DNA from: Hymenobacter sediminis
Lineage (GTDB): Bacteria; Bacteroidota; Bacteroidia; Cytophagales; Hymenobacteraceae
Reading direction: 5' to 3'
Assembly: GCF_003231285.1 (NCBI RefSeq)
Contig: NZ_QKNS01000007.1
Location: 1 to 64,000 of the forward strand
DNA length: 64,000 nt
Position 1 is the first letter of the stretch. Each line of letters starts with the position of its first letter. This document shows positions 1-9,290 of this stretch, in pieces. The notes below the pieces were generated by a model, which ran no database searches, had not been told where the DNA came from, and was given only the letters and a program-made list of their open reading frames with translations. A program made the position numbers and the translations under genes.

Positions 1-1
1 C

Positions 2-94
2 AACCAGGAGCAGCCCTTCCAGCTCTGGATCAAAGGCCAGGCCGCCCAGGCCACCAGCCGACCCCACTCCATCATGACCCTGGTCGTCAATTAA
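2..94 (+). CDS. C-terminal fragment of an unidentified protein
   Basis: An open frame enters from the left edge and ends at a TAA at 92-94, giving about 30 residues that finish in IMTLVVN. A strong hairpin terminator follows 43 nt downstream, which supports this being a true gene end. The fragment is too short to assign a family; the alternating hydrophobic end could be a final beta strand, but that is a guess. Confidence 0.5.
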   Translation, partial: NQEQPFQLWIKGQAAQATSRPHSIMTLVVN

Positions 95-136
95 CGCCAG
101 CATCAATCCCTGCACCACAGCATATTTTACATACAA

Positions 137-177
137 TCGGGGCTCCATCAGCAGATTATCTGTTGATGGAGCCCCGA
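137..177 (+). terminator. Hairpin terminator after the left-edge gene
   Basis: A 14-bp perfect inverted repeat (137-150 with 164-177, arm TCGGGGCTCCATCA) encloses a 13-nt loop. There is no strong T-run after it. It follows the partial gene ending at 94 and probably ends its transcript. Confidence 0.65.
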
Positions 178-395
178 CTGATTAGGCACGAATTAGGCGC
201 TGAACTTTCCGAGGGTGACCAGTCATGAACAAAGCTCTGACCCACAGCATGAGCCCGTTGAATTTCATAGAGGGGGCATATGCTGGAAAAGTCTATTCCG
301 CTTAAGGGAGGTGAAATGGCAGGCAAATGAGCTGTACAATTCGGGCGGAGTTTTTAGCAGTTCGGGCGGCCAATTTACCGTTCGCGGAAAAGTAG
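178..395. other. Gene-poor stretch upstream of the first hydrolase
   Basis: A 68-codon open frame (215-421) has low-complexity GGG/Ser content and no family resemblance, so it is not called. The short word TTCGGGCGG recurs near 340, 360 and 397. Nothing else is recognised before the promoter at 396-426. Confidence 0.35.
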
Positions 396-426
396 TTTCG
401 GGCGGGGGCCGGGGGTGCTAGGTTTG
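396..426 (+). promoter_or_regulatory. Bacteroidota-type promoter for the 473 gene
   Basis: TAGGTTTG at 419-426 matches the -7 consensus TAnnTTTG exactly. A TTTCG at 396-400, about 18 nt upstream, is a fair -33 element. The predicted leader to the ATG at 473 is about 40 nt. Confidence 0.55.
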
Positions 427-472
427 AATCATCAAACAACCCTGACTCATCTACTCCTAACTACTTTCTGCC

Positions 473-1417
473 ATGAACCTGACTGCCACGCTCCGCCCCA
501 TTTGCTCTGCCTTCCTGCTCGCGGCTACCCTGCTCGTTGCGCCCAATACTGCCCAGGCAGCTCCGGCCCCTACTCCCTCCGCCACCGACAACCCTGCCAG
601 CCACCCTAACTTCACGGTGCGGGTAGTGGGCAAGGGCAAGCCTATGCTGCTGATTCCGGGCCTGACCTGCCCCGGCGCCGTGTGGGATGAAACCGTAGCC
701 CACTACCAGAAGCAGTACCAGTGCCACGTTATTTCGCTGGCCGGCTTCGGGGGCAACGCGGCCCCAGCCAGCACCAACCAGCTCCTGCTCAACGTCCGCG
801 ACCAGTTGCTGACGTACATCAAAACGCAGAAGCTCCAAAAGCCGGCCATTGTGGGCCACAGCCTAGGAGGTTTCCTGGCCCTGTGGCTGAGCAGCACCCA
901 GCCGGAAGCCGCCGGCCCCCTGGTTATCGTCGATTCGCTGCCCTTCCTGGCTGCCGTGCAAAACCCTACCCTCACGGCCGAAGCCGCCAAGCCCATGGCC
1001 GAAGGTATTCGCCAGCAAATGAGCGCCGGCAAGATGACTACCGCCGCTGCCCGCCAGATGTCGGCTACCATGATGACTGACACAGCCCGCATCAGCCAGG
1101 CTACCCGCTGGTCGGTGGCTTCTGACCCCGCCACCGTAGCCCAGGCCTACTACGACCTGATGACCACCGACCTGCGCCAGGATATTGCCCGCATTCAGCA
1201 ACCCGTGCTGGTGTTAGGCGCCTGGGCCGCCTACAAGCAGTACGGTTCTACCAAAGAAAGCACCAAGGCCATTTTCGAGCAGCAATATGCCAAACTACCC
1301 CAGCACAAGGTCGAAATGTCGGAGGCTGGCAAGCACTTCCTGATGTGGGACGATACGCAGTGGTTCTTCAGTCAGACCGATGCTTTCCTGAAGCAAAACG
1401 CCCTGGCGAAGAAGTAA
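473..1417 (+). CDS. Secreted alpha/beta hydrolase
   Basis: This 314-residue protein begins with a signal peptide (about residues 1-29, ending NTAQA), so it should act in the periplasm or outside the cell. The alpha/beta-hydrolase fold shows in the oxyanion-loop motif LIPGLTCPG near residue 60, the nucleophile elbow GHSLGG (Ser130), and a late GKHF with the likely catalytic His near 293. The substrate cannot be read from sequence; esterase or lipase-like activity is a family-level inference. A consensus promoter lies about 45 nt upstream and a hairpin terminator follows, so the gene is probably transcribed alone. Confidence 0.85.
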   Translation: MNLTATLRPICSAFLLAATLLVAPNTAQAAPAPTPSATDNPASHPNFTVRVVGKGKPMLLIPGLTCPGAVWDETVAHYQKQYQCHVISLAGFGGNAAPASTNQLLLNVRDQLLTYIKTQKLQKPAIVGHSLGGFLALWLSSTQPEAAGPLVIVDSLPFLAAVQNPTLTAEAAKPMAEGIRQQMSAGKMTTAAARQMSATMMTDTARISQATRWSVASDPATVAQAYYDLMTTDLRQDIARIQQPVLVLGAWAAYKQYGSTKESTKAIFEQQYAKLPQHKVEMSEAGKHFLMWDDTQWFFSQTDAFLKQNALAKK

Positions 1418-1432
1418 TAGCAGCAGACATTC

Positions 1433-1459
1433 CAGCGGGCGTTTATCTTACGCCCGCTG
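1433..1459 (+). terminator. Hairpin terminator
   Basis: Arms CAGCGGGCGT (1433-1442) and ACGCCCGCTG (1450-1459) form a 10-bp perfect stem with a 7-nt loop. It lies 16 nt past the stop of the hydrolase and separates it from the next gene set. Confidence 0.65.
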
Positions 1460-1522
1460 AGGTACCTGAGCAGTACCCTGCATTTGATTTCGCTTATCAG
1501 AAGAAGCTACAACTCATTACCC

Positions 1523-2110
1523 ATGATATCGGAACAGGAATTCGCGGAGCTGAAAACGGAGCTGTCGGTTAAGGCCAAAAATGGGCTCGACTTTATTGCA
1601 GCGGCCACTGTGGTTTGGGCAGCAATTGCCATCGTCTGGACCCTACCCTACTCAGCGGCTCAGAAGGGCTTCATCACGTTTTTCGTGGGCACGGCCACGC
1701 TGCCGCTGGCCTGGCTGCTTTCCAAAGCACTCCGCACTACCTGGTCCTTGCCGCACAACCCCTTACAGCCCCTGGGGCTCTGGCTGAATTTTGCGCAGCT
1801 GTTCTATTTTCCCTTCCTGATTTTTATGTTCAGCCGGTATCCGCAGCATTTTATCATGACCTACGGCATTATCACGGGTGCTCATTTCTTTCCGTACGCG
1901 TGGTTTTATAACGCCCGACCCTATGCGGTGATGGCTGGCGTTATTCCGGTGGGTAGTCTGGTGCTAGGGCTGCGCACCCCGGCGGAAAGTCTCTACCTGA
2001 TTCCGGTGTTTGTTACCGGCTCCCTGCTAGTGCTGGGTGGGTTGCTTTTCTTTTCTTACCGTCAGAATTCGAAAGCTTACCGCCCAGCCCAGGCACTACA
2101 GCTCCAGTAG
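1523..2110 (+). CDS. Multi-pass membrane protein, DUF7010-like
   Basis: This 195-residue protein is counted from the ATG at 1523; an upstream in-frame ATG at 1484 would add a poorly hydrophobic leader, so the internal start is preferred. After a short acidic N-terminus there are about six hydrophobic segments, spaced through the rest of the chain. The stretch around RYPQHFIMTYGII with the following HFFPYAW recalls DUF7010 membrane proteins; this is a memory-based match. The stop is 34 nt before a LytS-type kinase gene, so co-transcription is likely and it may serve the same signalling pathway. Function unknown. Confidence 0.65.
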   Translation: MISEQEFAELKTELSVKAKNGLDFIAAATVVWAAIAIVWTLPYSAAQKGFITFFVGTATLPLAWLLSKALRTTWSLPHNPLQPLGLWLNFAQLFYFPFLIFMFSRYPQHFIMTYGIITGAHFFPYAWFYNARPYAVMAGVIPVGSLVLGLRTPAESLYLIPVFVTGSLLVLGGLLFFSYRQNSKAYRPAQALQLQ

Positions 2111-2144
2111 CCTTCGGCCAGCCCTGCTTTCCTCCTACTACGCT

Positions 2145-3278
2145 ATGTTTTCCTACGCTGCTGTACCGCCCCCCAGCCGCCTTTACTGGCGCTGCCAGTT
2201 GCTGGGCTGGAGCCTGTATTTTGTAGTTTGTGTGGCGGCATTTTCCTTTATGGGAGCCCGCTCGCGCGATATGCTGCTGATTAATTTCAGCATCGCCGCC
2301 ACCATGCTAGGCGTCTCACACTGGTTGCGCTACCACATCCGGGCCAACGCCTGGGAGCAGTTGAGCCCCGTACCGCTACTGGGCCGGCTCCTCATAGTTA
2401 ATGCTCTGCTGTCCTTGTTAAGCCAGGTTATCATCTGGGCAGTGATTATCTTCATCATACGCCCGGCGGGCGATGGTAAACCCCACGGTTGGGCCCAGTT
2501 TATTGGCTACGCCGTGAACGTGAACTTTCTACTGTGGCTGTGGGCAGGCTTTTACTTTGGGTGGCACTACCTCACCAGCTTCCGCCATGCTGAGATAGAC
2601 AAGTGGAAGCTGACTGCCGCGGTGCAAGAAGCCGAGATGCGTACTCTCAAGGCCCAGATTAACCCTCACTTCATGTTCAATGGGCTCAACAACATCCGGG
2701 CCCTGGTAATGGAAAACCCGGCCCGCGCCCGCGACATGATTACGCATCTCTCGGACTTGCTACGCTACTCCATTCAGCTTAATAGCGCCGAGCAGGTACC
2801 GCTGGGCCGGGAGCTGGAAATTGTGGAGCACTACCTGCAACTGGAGGCCCTGCAGTTAGAGGAGCGCCTGCATTACTCGATCGATGTGGACCCGGCCGCT
2901 TTGCCCGTCCTGATTCCGCCCATGACCCTGCAGCTGCTGGTAGAAAACGCCATCAAGCACGGCTTGGCTCCTCGCCCGGCGGGCGGCGTTATTCGCCTCT
3001 GCGCCCAACTCAACGACTCCAACACTCTGCACGTTACCGTGCGCAATACCGGCCGCTACGAGCCTTTGCCGGGTCATGCGGGGGTAGGCGTGCGCAACGC
3101 CCGCGAGCGGCTGGCGCTGCTATTCGGCCCCGCCGCCCACCTCCACCTCGCCAATGACCCTCATACGCCCGATATGGTAGTAGCCCACCTGCAATTGCCG
3201 GTGGCAGCCGTGCCTACAGCCTCTATGGCACCAGTCCCGCAGTTGTCTGAATTGACTTCAAGCCAAACGTTGCGTTGA
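2145..3278 (+). CDS. LytS/YehU-type sensor histidine kinase
   Basis: The protein is 377 residues from the ATG at 2145; the open frame reaches back to 2037 but would overlap the preceding gene. Four hydrophobic spans occupy about residues 15-140. The His_kinase domain follows with the phospho-acceptor motif QINPHFMFN (His175), an N-box LLVENAIKHG (Asn268), and a glycine-rich GVGVRNARERL near the end, typical of the LytS family in which the ATPase follows directly. It should autophosphorylate and pass phosphate to the LytTR regulator that starts 48 nt downstream. No extracellular sensor domain is visible, so the signal is probably sensed within or near the membrane. Confidence 0.9.
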   Translation: MFSYAAVPPPSRLYWRCQLLGWSLYFVVCVAAFSFMGARSRDMLLINFSIAATMLGVSHWLRYHIRANAWEQLSPVPLLGRLLIVNALLSLLSQVIIWAVIIFIIRPAGDGKPHGWAQFIGYAVNVNFLLWLWAGFYFGWHYLTSFRHAEIDKWKLTAAVQEAEMRTLKAQINPHFMFNGLNNIRALVMENPARARDMITHLSDLLRYSIQLNSAEQVPLGRELEIVEHYLQLEALQLEERLHYSIDVDPAALPVLIPPMTLQLLVENAIKHGLAPRPAGGVIRLCAQLNDSNTLHVTVRNTGRYEPLPGHAGVGVRNARERLALLFGPAAHLHLANDPHTPDMVVAHLQLPVAAVPTASMAPVPQLSELTSSQTLR

Positions 3279-3326
3279 GGTCAAAATCAGTGAAATCTTG
3301 ATCAATTTGTGTAAATCTGCGATGCT

Positions 3327-4079
3327 ATGAACGCTCTGCTTGTTGACGATTCCCGCCTGGCCCGCACCGAGTTGCGCCACCTGTTGCAGGCCTTCCCGGA
3401 GATAACAGTAGTAGGCGAAGCACGTCACGCCGAGGAAGCTCGCACTCAGTTGCGGGAGCTACAGCCCGACCTGCTGTTTCTGGACATCCACATGCCAGGG
3501 GAAACCGGGTTTGAGCTCCTGGCTTCTTTGGATGTAGCTCCTCACGTCATTTTCACCACGGCTTACGACGAGTACGCCCTGCGTGCCTTCGAGGTAAATG
3601 CCCTCGACTACCTGCTCAAGCCCATTCAGGAAAACCGGCTGGCCACCGCCGTCAGCAAGGCCCGCGCGAAACAGGTGGCCACCACGCCGGTAGCGGTGCC
3701 GACCGCTGCCCTACCCCTGCCAGAGGAGCCAACCCCTACCCCCCTCACCGAGCACGACCAGGTGTTTGTGAAGGACGGGGAGCGGTGCTGGTTTGTGCGC
3801 CTGGCCGACATCCGCTTGTTTGAAATCAATGGCAGCTACACCCAAATTTACTTCGAGGCCAACCGCCCCCTGATTCCGCGTACCCTGCAGCACTTGGAGC
3901 AGCGCCTCGACCCACGAATATTTTTCCGGGCCAACCGTCAGCAAATCATCAACCTGAAATGGGTAGAGAGCATCGAGCCCTGGTTCAGCAACTCGCTTAA
4001 AATCCGGTTGCGCGGCGGGCCCGAGGTAGAGGTTTCGCGCCAGCAGTCAGTGCGGTTTCGGGAGATGCTGAGCTTGTAG
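3327..4079 (+). CDS. LytTR-family response regulator
   Basis: This 250-residue protein has a receiver domain (about 1-115) with the acidic pair VDD at 6-8, phospho-acceptor Asp53 in FLDIHMPG, a Thr in FTTAYDE and the conserved Lys in LLKPI. A proline-rich linker (about 120-145) leads to a LytTR DNA-binding domain (about 148-250) that includes FFRANRQQIIN and a closing FREMLSL. It is the partner of the kinase just upstream. Targets cannot be told; LytTR proteins usually bind pairs of direct repeats. Confidence 0.92.
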   Translation: MNALLVDDSRLARTELRHLLQAFPEITVVGEARHAEEARTQLRELQPDLLFLDIHMPGETGFELLASLDVAPHVIFTTAYDEYALRAFEVNALDYLLKPIQENRLATAVSKARAKQVATTPVAVPTAALPLPEEPTPTPLTEHDQVFVKDGERCWFVRLADIRLFEINGSYTQIYFEANRPLIPRTLQHLEQRLDPRIFFRANRQQIINLKWVESIEPWFSNSLKIRLRGGPEVEVSRQQSVRFREMLSL

Positions 4080-4191
4080 CAGGCCTGTATTATTCCGGTT
4101 TGGCTGTATCCTTTTGCCGTGGTTTATAGTACACAGGCTCAGGTACCTGGCATTGCGCCGGGTGATTTTTTTCTCCTCAGCCTCTCCCATC

Positions 4192-4452
4192 ATGAAAGCT
4201 ATACTACCTCTCTCGGCGGTTGCTGGCCTGGCTTTTTTTGCCTCTTGCTCCCAGGATACTACCGCCATGGAAAAACCCCGTGAATACCGTTCGGTTTCTA
4301 TGGAAAGAACTCGGCGCACCAATGATAAGTCCCAATTTAAGCGCAACCACAGTCCCATTGGATTAGGCCTAGACCTGAACGCTAACAACCCCCATAAATT
4401 TCGAATGGTGAATGCACCAAAGCGCTACAAATACAGCAAAGGAGGCAGATAA
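4192..4452 (+). CDS. Small lipoprotein, unknown function
   Basis: The product is 86 residues from the ATG at 4192. The longer open frame from 4114 is rejected because the signal peptide starts at MKAILPLS. The lipobox FASC places the lipidated Cys near residue 19. The mature part is short, basic and rich in Lys, Arg and Asn (for example PKRYKYSKGG at the end), with no recognised domain. A strong terminator follows directly. It may be expressed with, or controlled by, the upstream two-component pair, but no sequence proves this. Confidence 0.65.
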   Translation: MKAILPLSAVAGLAFFASCSQDTTAMEKPREYRSVSMERTRRTNDKSQFKRNHSPIGLGLDLNANNPHKFRMVNAPKRYKYSKGGR

Positions 4453-4485
4453 TAGGCCTTTTACTAGCCCAGTTGCTCCCTTAGA

Positions 4486-4516
4486 AAAAGCCACCTGAGT
4501 GCATCAGGTGGCTTTT
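4486..4516 (+). terminator. Rho-independent terminator
   Basis: AAAAGCCACCTGA (4486-4498) pairs perfectly with TCAGGTGGCTTTT (4504-4516) around a 5-nt loop. An A-run on one side and a T-run on the other make it functional in either direction. Confidence 0.85.
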
Positions 4517-4767
4517 CTGCATTTCGGGGGCTGGGTAGTTTTGGGAACATGAAGGCGACTATTTTCCCGAGACGGGAAAAGGCAATACTCAGGGTTTAGA
4601 CAAGGCTGTTAATCGAAAAGATGCCGCCTAGCAATGCTCAGCCGGCTCGGTATAGTTAAATTCACAAGGAATTTGTTTGGCGCTTGGTCTCTTAGCAGCA
4701 TCCAATTGTTTATTGCTCTCGTTAGTCGGCTATACTTCCTACTACCCCACCCACCTACTTCTTGCGT

Positions 4768-7611
4768 ATGCTGCTACCACTACATCGGTTATTTATTTGC
4801 TGCCTGTTTACCGCTATTTCTCTAAGTCTGTTTCCGGCGGCACTGCATGGGCAAAGCCCGGTGCTCACTACGGCGGTTAAAACCATCATTCCGGGGCGGG
4901 TGGTGTTCAAGCTGAAAGCAGGCGCCACACAGCAGCGTAATATTCCGGAAAACCCCAGAACCTCGCCTCTCACCGCCACGCTGGCCCGCCTGAATATCCG
5001 CAATGTGCGGCCCAAATTTCCCTACAGCAAGTCATCTTCTGCGCAGCAGCCCGGTGCCGTTGACCTGGGACTGATTTTGCAGGCTGAGCTGCCGGCTACG
5101 CTGCCTGTGGCAGAGGCCTGCCGGGCTCTGCTTAAAACCGGGGCTGTGGAGTACGCCGAGCCGTTGTATAGCTATCCTACCCTGTTTCAACCCAACGACC
5201 CACTTTCCGACTCTACCCGCGCCGGGGGGCAGTATTACCTTAAGAACATCCGGGCCTACCGGGCCTGGGACATCAGCCAGGGCGATACCAGCGTGGTTAT
5301 TGGGATTGTGGATGGAGGCACGCGCCTGACTCACGAAGATCTGGCCAGCCAGATCCAGGTAAACCGCCTCGACCCCATTGATGGTATTGATAATGACTTG
5401 GATGGCTACGTAGATAACTACTACGGCTGGGACTTTGCCGACAACGACAATGACCCCTCGCGCGACCCTAGCAGCGTGCATGGTATTCTGGTGGCTGGTT
5501 GCGCCGCCGCTGCCCCTAACAACAGCAAGGGTATTGCGGGCGTGGGGTACCGGTGCCGGTTTATGCCTTTAAAAATCTACCCTAGCACCGATGCCGGCGT
5601 CTTTGGCGGCTTCGAGGCCATTGTGTACGCCGCTGACCACGGCTGCAAAGTCATTAATCTCTCGTGGGGTGGGGCGGGTGGCCGTTCCCAGTTCGAGCAA
5701 GACGTTATTACCTACGCTGCCGTCAACCGGGATGCCGTGGTGGTGGCCGCTGCCGGCAACACGCCCGCCGACCTGGATTTCTACCCCGCCAGCTACGACC
5801 ATGTGCTGTCTGTGGCCACGCTGCAGCCTTCTGATGAACGTAGCCTCAACGCTACCTACAGCCGCCGCGTGGATCTTTCGGCGCCCGGCACCGGCATCGT
5901 GACTACCTGGGGTGATACGGATTCTGACTACGGCGCGGTGGGCGGCTCCTCCTTTGCGGCACCTTTAGTATCGGGAGCGGCGGGGCTGCTACGCACCCAC
6001 TTCCCCACTTACAATGCTGCCCAGATAGCCGCCCAGATCCGGCGTACTACCGACAACATCAATGCACTACCTGGCAACGCGGCCTTTGCAGGTCGTATTG
6101 GCTCAGGCCGCCTTAATGTGCTGCGCGCCCTCACCGAAACCTCCCAGCAGTCGGCGCGGGTGGTGCGCCGCATCATGCTGCCGGCCCGGCGGTCCTACGC
6201 TAATGGCGACACTATCCGGCTGACCGTCACGGTTCAGAACCTGCTCAGCCCAGTCCGCAATCTGAGCGTCACGGTTACTTCCCTCTCGCCTTATGTCACG
6301 GTGCGCCAGGGAAGCTTCGCGGTAGGGGCGCTGGCTACCCTGGCCCAGCGCGCCAATGCCGATGCGCCCTTCCGCTTGGCGGTGGCCACAACAGGCGTAC
6401 CCCTGAATGCTCAGGCCGTGCTGCGCTACCGCTTAGAAGATGTTACTACGGGCTACCGGGAGGATCAGTACGAAACCATCCAGCTGAACCCCAACTACGT
6501 GGTGCTTAACATCAACGACCTACAGCTTACGCTTACCAGCCGCGGCAACCTGGGCTACGATGGGCTGGGCTCCGACGCCGGCGAAGGCGTGAGCTACCGG
6601 GGCAGCGGCCCACTGCTGGCCGAAGGCGGTTTGCTGATTGCCACGCCTACCTCCCGCCTAGCCGACAATGTGCGCAATGACCGCTACGGCGCCAATCACA
6701 ACTTCTATGCGCTGGCCCGCGCCAGCAGGCTAACGCAGCCCCTGCGCGCCGATCAGGAAGCCTATGGTGTACTTCGTGATTCCCTACCTAGCCTCACCAA
6801 AGGGCGCTCAGTGGGCGTAAGGGTTCGACAACGGGCCTACGCCTGGGCCACGGCTCCGCACCGCGACTACGTAGTAGTGGAGTACAGCCTCACCAACCTT
6901 ACCGCCGATACGCTTAAGCCCCTGCACATAGGATTGTACATGGACTGGGACCTGCCCGGCGAACCGGCCCGCAACGCCGCTAACTGGGATGCTTCCCGTC
7001 ACCTGGGCTACCTCTACGACCCCATCAAACCTACCCTGTACGCGGGAGTTCAGCACCTCTCGGGTGGGCAAGCCAGCGTGTACTCCATTGACAACCAAGC
7101 ACCGGCGGGCACCGCCATCCGCCTTGCCGATGGTTTCAGCGCTGCCGAGAAGCTCCTGAGCCTGACCAGCGGCACCAGTCAGCGCACTGCGGGCCTAGTG
7201 GCTGGCACCGACGCTTCTCAGGTGGTGGGCGCAACCCTACCCCGCCTCGCACCTGCCGATTCTGTAGTGGTAGCATTTGCGATACTGGGCGCCCCCTCGC
7301 TGGCCCAACTGCAGGCCGCCGCCGACGCTGCTGCAACCCGCTACCAGCAGGTATTAACTGTGCGTCCAACTCGGCAGCTGGAGGTAGCGCTTTACCCAAA
7401 CCCAACTACCGGCAAGCTACTCCTGCAGCTCCCGGCCGGGGCGGCTACGGTGCGGGTATTGTCGGCGCTGGGGCAGGAACTGCTGGTGCACACTGCAGCC
7501 AGCGGCGGCAATACTCAACTCGATTTAAGCCCTTACCCCCCTGGTGTTTATTTGGTACAAATCAGCACGGTGGCCGGCAGCACTACCCGTCGGGTAGTAC
7601 GCCAACCCTGA
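4768..7611 (+). CDS. Secreted subtilisin-like (S8) protease with T9SS sorting tail
   Basis: The product is 947 residues from the ATG at 4768; a TTG two codons earlier is less likely. A signal peptide (about 1-28, ending ALHG) and a propeptide-like region precede the S8 domain (about 165-450), which holds Asp182 in GIVDGG, His238 in SVHGILVAG, the oxyanion Asn in AAAGN and Ser395 in GSSFAAP. An acidic Asp/Asn-rich insert before the His may bind calcium. A middle beta-rich region follows, and the last about 75 residues, starting at ALYPNP and including PPGVYLVQ, are a type A T9SS C-terminal sorting domain. It should be exported by the Sec system, cross the outer membrane through the type IX system and be surface-anchored or released. 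Confidence 0.93.
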   Translation: MLLPLHRLFICCLFTAISLSLFPAALHGQSPVLTTAVKTIIPGRVVFKLKAGATQQRNIPENPRTSPLTATLARLNIRNVRPKFPYSKSSSAQQPGAVDLGLILQAELPATLPVAEACRALLKTGAVEYAEPLYSYPTLFQPNDPLSDSTRAGGQYYLKNIRAYRAWDISQGDTSVVIGIVDGGTRLTHEDLASQIQVNRLDPIDGIDNDLDGYVDNYYGWDFADNDNDPSRDPSSVHGILVAGCAAAAPNNSKGIAGVGYRCRFMPLKIYPSTDAGVFGGFEAIVYAADHGCKVINLSWGGAGGRSQFEQDVITYAAVNRDAVVVAAAGNTPADLDFYPASYDHVLSVATLQPSDERSLNATYSRRVDLSAPGTGIVTTWGDTDSDYGAVGGSSFAAPLVSGAAGLLRTHFPTYNAAQIAAQIRRTTDNINALPGNAAFAGRIGSGRLNVLRALTETSQQSARVVRRIMLPARRSYANGDTIRLTVTVQNLLSPVRNLSVTVTSLSPYVTVRQGSFAVGALATLAQRANADAPFRLAVATTGVPLNAQAVLRYRLEDVTTGYREDQYETIQLNPNYVVLNINDLQLTLTSRGNLGYDGLGSDAGEGVSYRGSGPLLAEGGLLIATPTSRLADNVRNDRYGANHNFYALARASRLTQPLRADQEAYGVLRDSLPSLTKGRSVGVRVRQRAYAWATAPHRDYVVVEYSLTNLTADTLKPLHIGLYMDWDLPGEPARNAANWDASRHLGYLYDPIKPTLYAGVQHLSGGQASVYSIDNQAPAGTAIRLADGFSAAEKLLSLTSGTSQRTAGLVAGTDASQVVGATLPRLAPADSVVVAFAILGAPSLAQLQAAADAAATRYQQVLTVRPTRQLEVALYPNPTTGKLLLQLPAGAATVRVLSALGQELLVHTAASGGNTQLDLSPYPPGVYLVQISTVAGSTTRRVVRQP

Positions 7612-7642
7612 TACAGCCGGCATTCCGGTAAAACAACTTACT

Positions 7643-7688
7643 GCCCCCAGGCGTCATCCAAAGTCAGAATTGGGTGACGCCCGGGGGC
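7643..7688. terminator. Bidirectional hairpin between convergent genes
   Basis: An 18-nt inverted repeat (7643-7660 with 7671-7688) with one mismatch and one G-U pair lies between the subtilase and the convergent ABC-F gene. The T-runs are weak, so termination is likely but not certain. Confidence 0.6.
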
Positions 7689-7697
7689 CGTGAGGTT

Positions 7698-9290
7698 TTA
7701 CCCTAGTTCAATGGTGCTGTCTATGCCCACCTCCCGGATGAAAAACTCATCGTGCGAAATGACCATGATAGAGCCCGCGAAACTTCGGACGGCTTCCGTT
7801 ACTATTTCCTGACTGTACAGGTCGAGGTTATTGGTAGGTTCATCCAGGATAAGTAGATCCGGGGTGTTGTCACTAATGGCCAGGCAGCAGAGGATCAGCT
7901 TCATCTTCTCTCCCCCGCTCAGAGACCCACATTTCCGGTCCCAGCTTTCTTGCCGGAACTGGTGGTAGTGCAGCAGCATTTTCAAATCATGCTCTGGTAG
8001 ATGTCGGGTATTGAACTGTTCGGCCTGCTCCACTACCGAAAGCTGATTATCAAGCACGGAATACTCCTGATCCAGGTATAAGTACCTGAATTCGGCGAGG
8101 GTTAGCTGCCCCGTTGAGGGTAGCAATTTTCCCATCAGCAAGCGCAACAGCGTGGTTTTGCCGCTACCATTGCGGCCCGCTATCCGTATTCTGTCGCCCG
8201 AGCGAAGCTGAAAGGTTAGCCGTGTTTTCCAGAGCGGTGCCGCGCCATAAGCAAAGTTGATAGCCTTGGCTTCCACTAAAATTTTTCCGCGGTGCAGATC
8301 GGGTTTCTTCAGGTCTATTCGCAAAACCTGTTGCTCCTGAATCTGCGTTCGGGTTTGCCGCAGGTTGTCTGTCAGGTCCTGAATTTTGTCGTTTTGCACC
8401 TCTTTTTGCTGCGCTGAGCTTTGCTCGGCTTTACTTTTGAGGCTGCCGGCCACAATGCGTGGCAGGGCTTTTTTGTGCTGCTGGGCCTTGCCGCGGGCCT
8501 CCAGTTTCTGACGCTGCTCAGCCAAGCCGCGCGCCTTTTGCTGGGTTTGCTTCAGGGTCTTCTCTTGCTCCTCCAGCCGAGCCTGCAGCGCCGTGAGCTT
8601 TCCTTCTTTTTGGGCCCTATAGAAATCATAGTTCCCGCCGTATACCTCCACCGAGCTGCTACTGAGCTCCAATGTTACGTCCAGCAAGTTCAGCAACGCC
8701 CGGTCGTGGCTGACAAGCAGGACTGTGGCCCGGCTACGCTGGATAAACCCATACAACAGAGTACGACTTTCTGCATCAAGGTGGTTAGATGGCTCGTCGA
8801 GTAGAATAATGCCGGGGGTATGAATGAGAATGCCCGCCAGAAAGACCTTGGTTTTTTCACCTCCACTGAGTGATTTTAAGGGCTGAGTCAGCGGTAGATG
8901 CTGTAGCTTCCAGGCGGTTAAGGCCGTTAGCACCCGTTCCTCAATCTCCCAGTCATCGTTCAGGAGAGCGAAATACTCGGGCGAGGTATCACCTTCCAGA
9001 ATGGCACCTAGTGCTTGTAGCTTATCAGCTACTCCCAGCGCCTGCGCCACCGAAAAGTCATCATACTGGCCCAGATGCTGCGGAACATAATAGGGTGCCT
9101 CCGAAATGCTTATTTCTCCAGCTGTAGGAGCTAGCTGCCTCGCTACCAGCTGCAGCAGCGTCGATTTTCCTACCCCATTATTACCCACCAAAGCAGCCTT
9201 CTCCCCACGGCCTACCGCTAGACTGATGTCCTGAAATAGCAGTTCTCTATTAGGATGATGGTAGGCAAGTGCGTTAACAACAATACTCAT
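7698..9290 (-). CDS. ABC-F family ATPase (ribosome-associated type)
   Basis: This 530-residue protein carries two ABC ATPase domains in one chain and no membrane segments. Domain 1 has Walker A GNNGVGKST, signature LSGGEKTK, Walker B LLDEPSNHLD and an SHD switch. Domain 2 has GRNGSGKTT, LSGGEKMK, LILDEPTNNLD and SHDEFF. Between them is a long Gln/Lys/Glu-rich helical linker (about 215-315), the P-site tRNA interaction motif region of ABC-F proteins. Family members act on the ribosome as translation factors or protect it from antibiotics. Which applies here cannot be told from sequence. It stands alone, converging on the subtilase gene. Confidence 0.9.
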   Translation of the reverse strand: MSIVVNALAYHHPNRELLFQDISLAVGRGEKAALVGNNGVGKSTLLQLVARQLAPTAGEISISEAPYYVPQHLGQYDDFSVAQALGVADKLQALGAILEGDTSPEYFALLNDDWEIEERVLTALTAWKLQHLPLTQPLKSLSGGEKTKVFLAGILIHTPGIILLDEPSNHLDAESRTLLYGFIQRSRATVLLVSHDRALLNLLDVTLELSSSSVEVYGGNYDFYRAQKEGKLTALQARLEEQEKTLKQTQQKARGLAEQRQKLEARGKAQQHKKALPRIVAGSLKSKAEQSSAQQKEVQNDKIQDLTDNLRQTRTQIQEQQVLRIDLKKPDLHRGKILVEAKAINFAYGAAPLWKTRLTFQLRSGDRIRIAGRNGSGKTTLLRLLMGKLLPSTGQLTLAEFRYLYLDQEYSVLDNQLSVVEQAEQFNTRHLPEHDLKMLLHYHQFRQESWDRKCGSLSGGEKMKLILCCLAISDNTPDLLILDEPTNNLDLYSQEIVTEAVRSFAGSIMVISHDEFFIREVGIDSTIELG

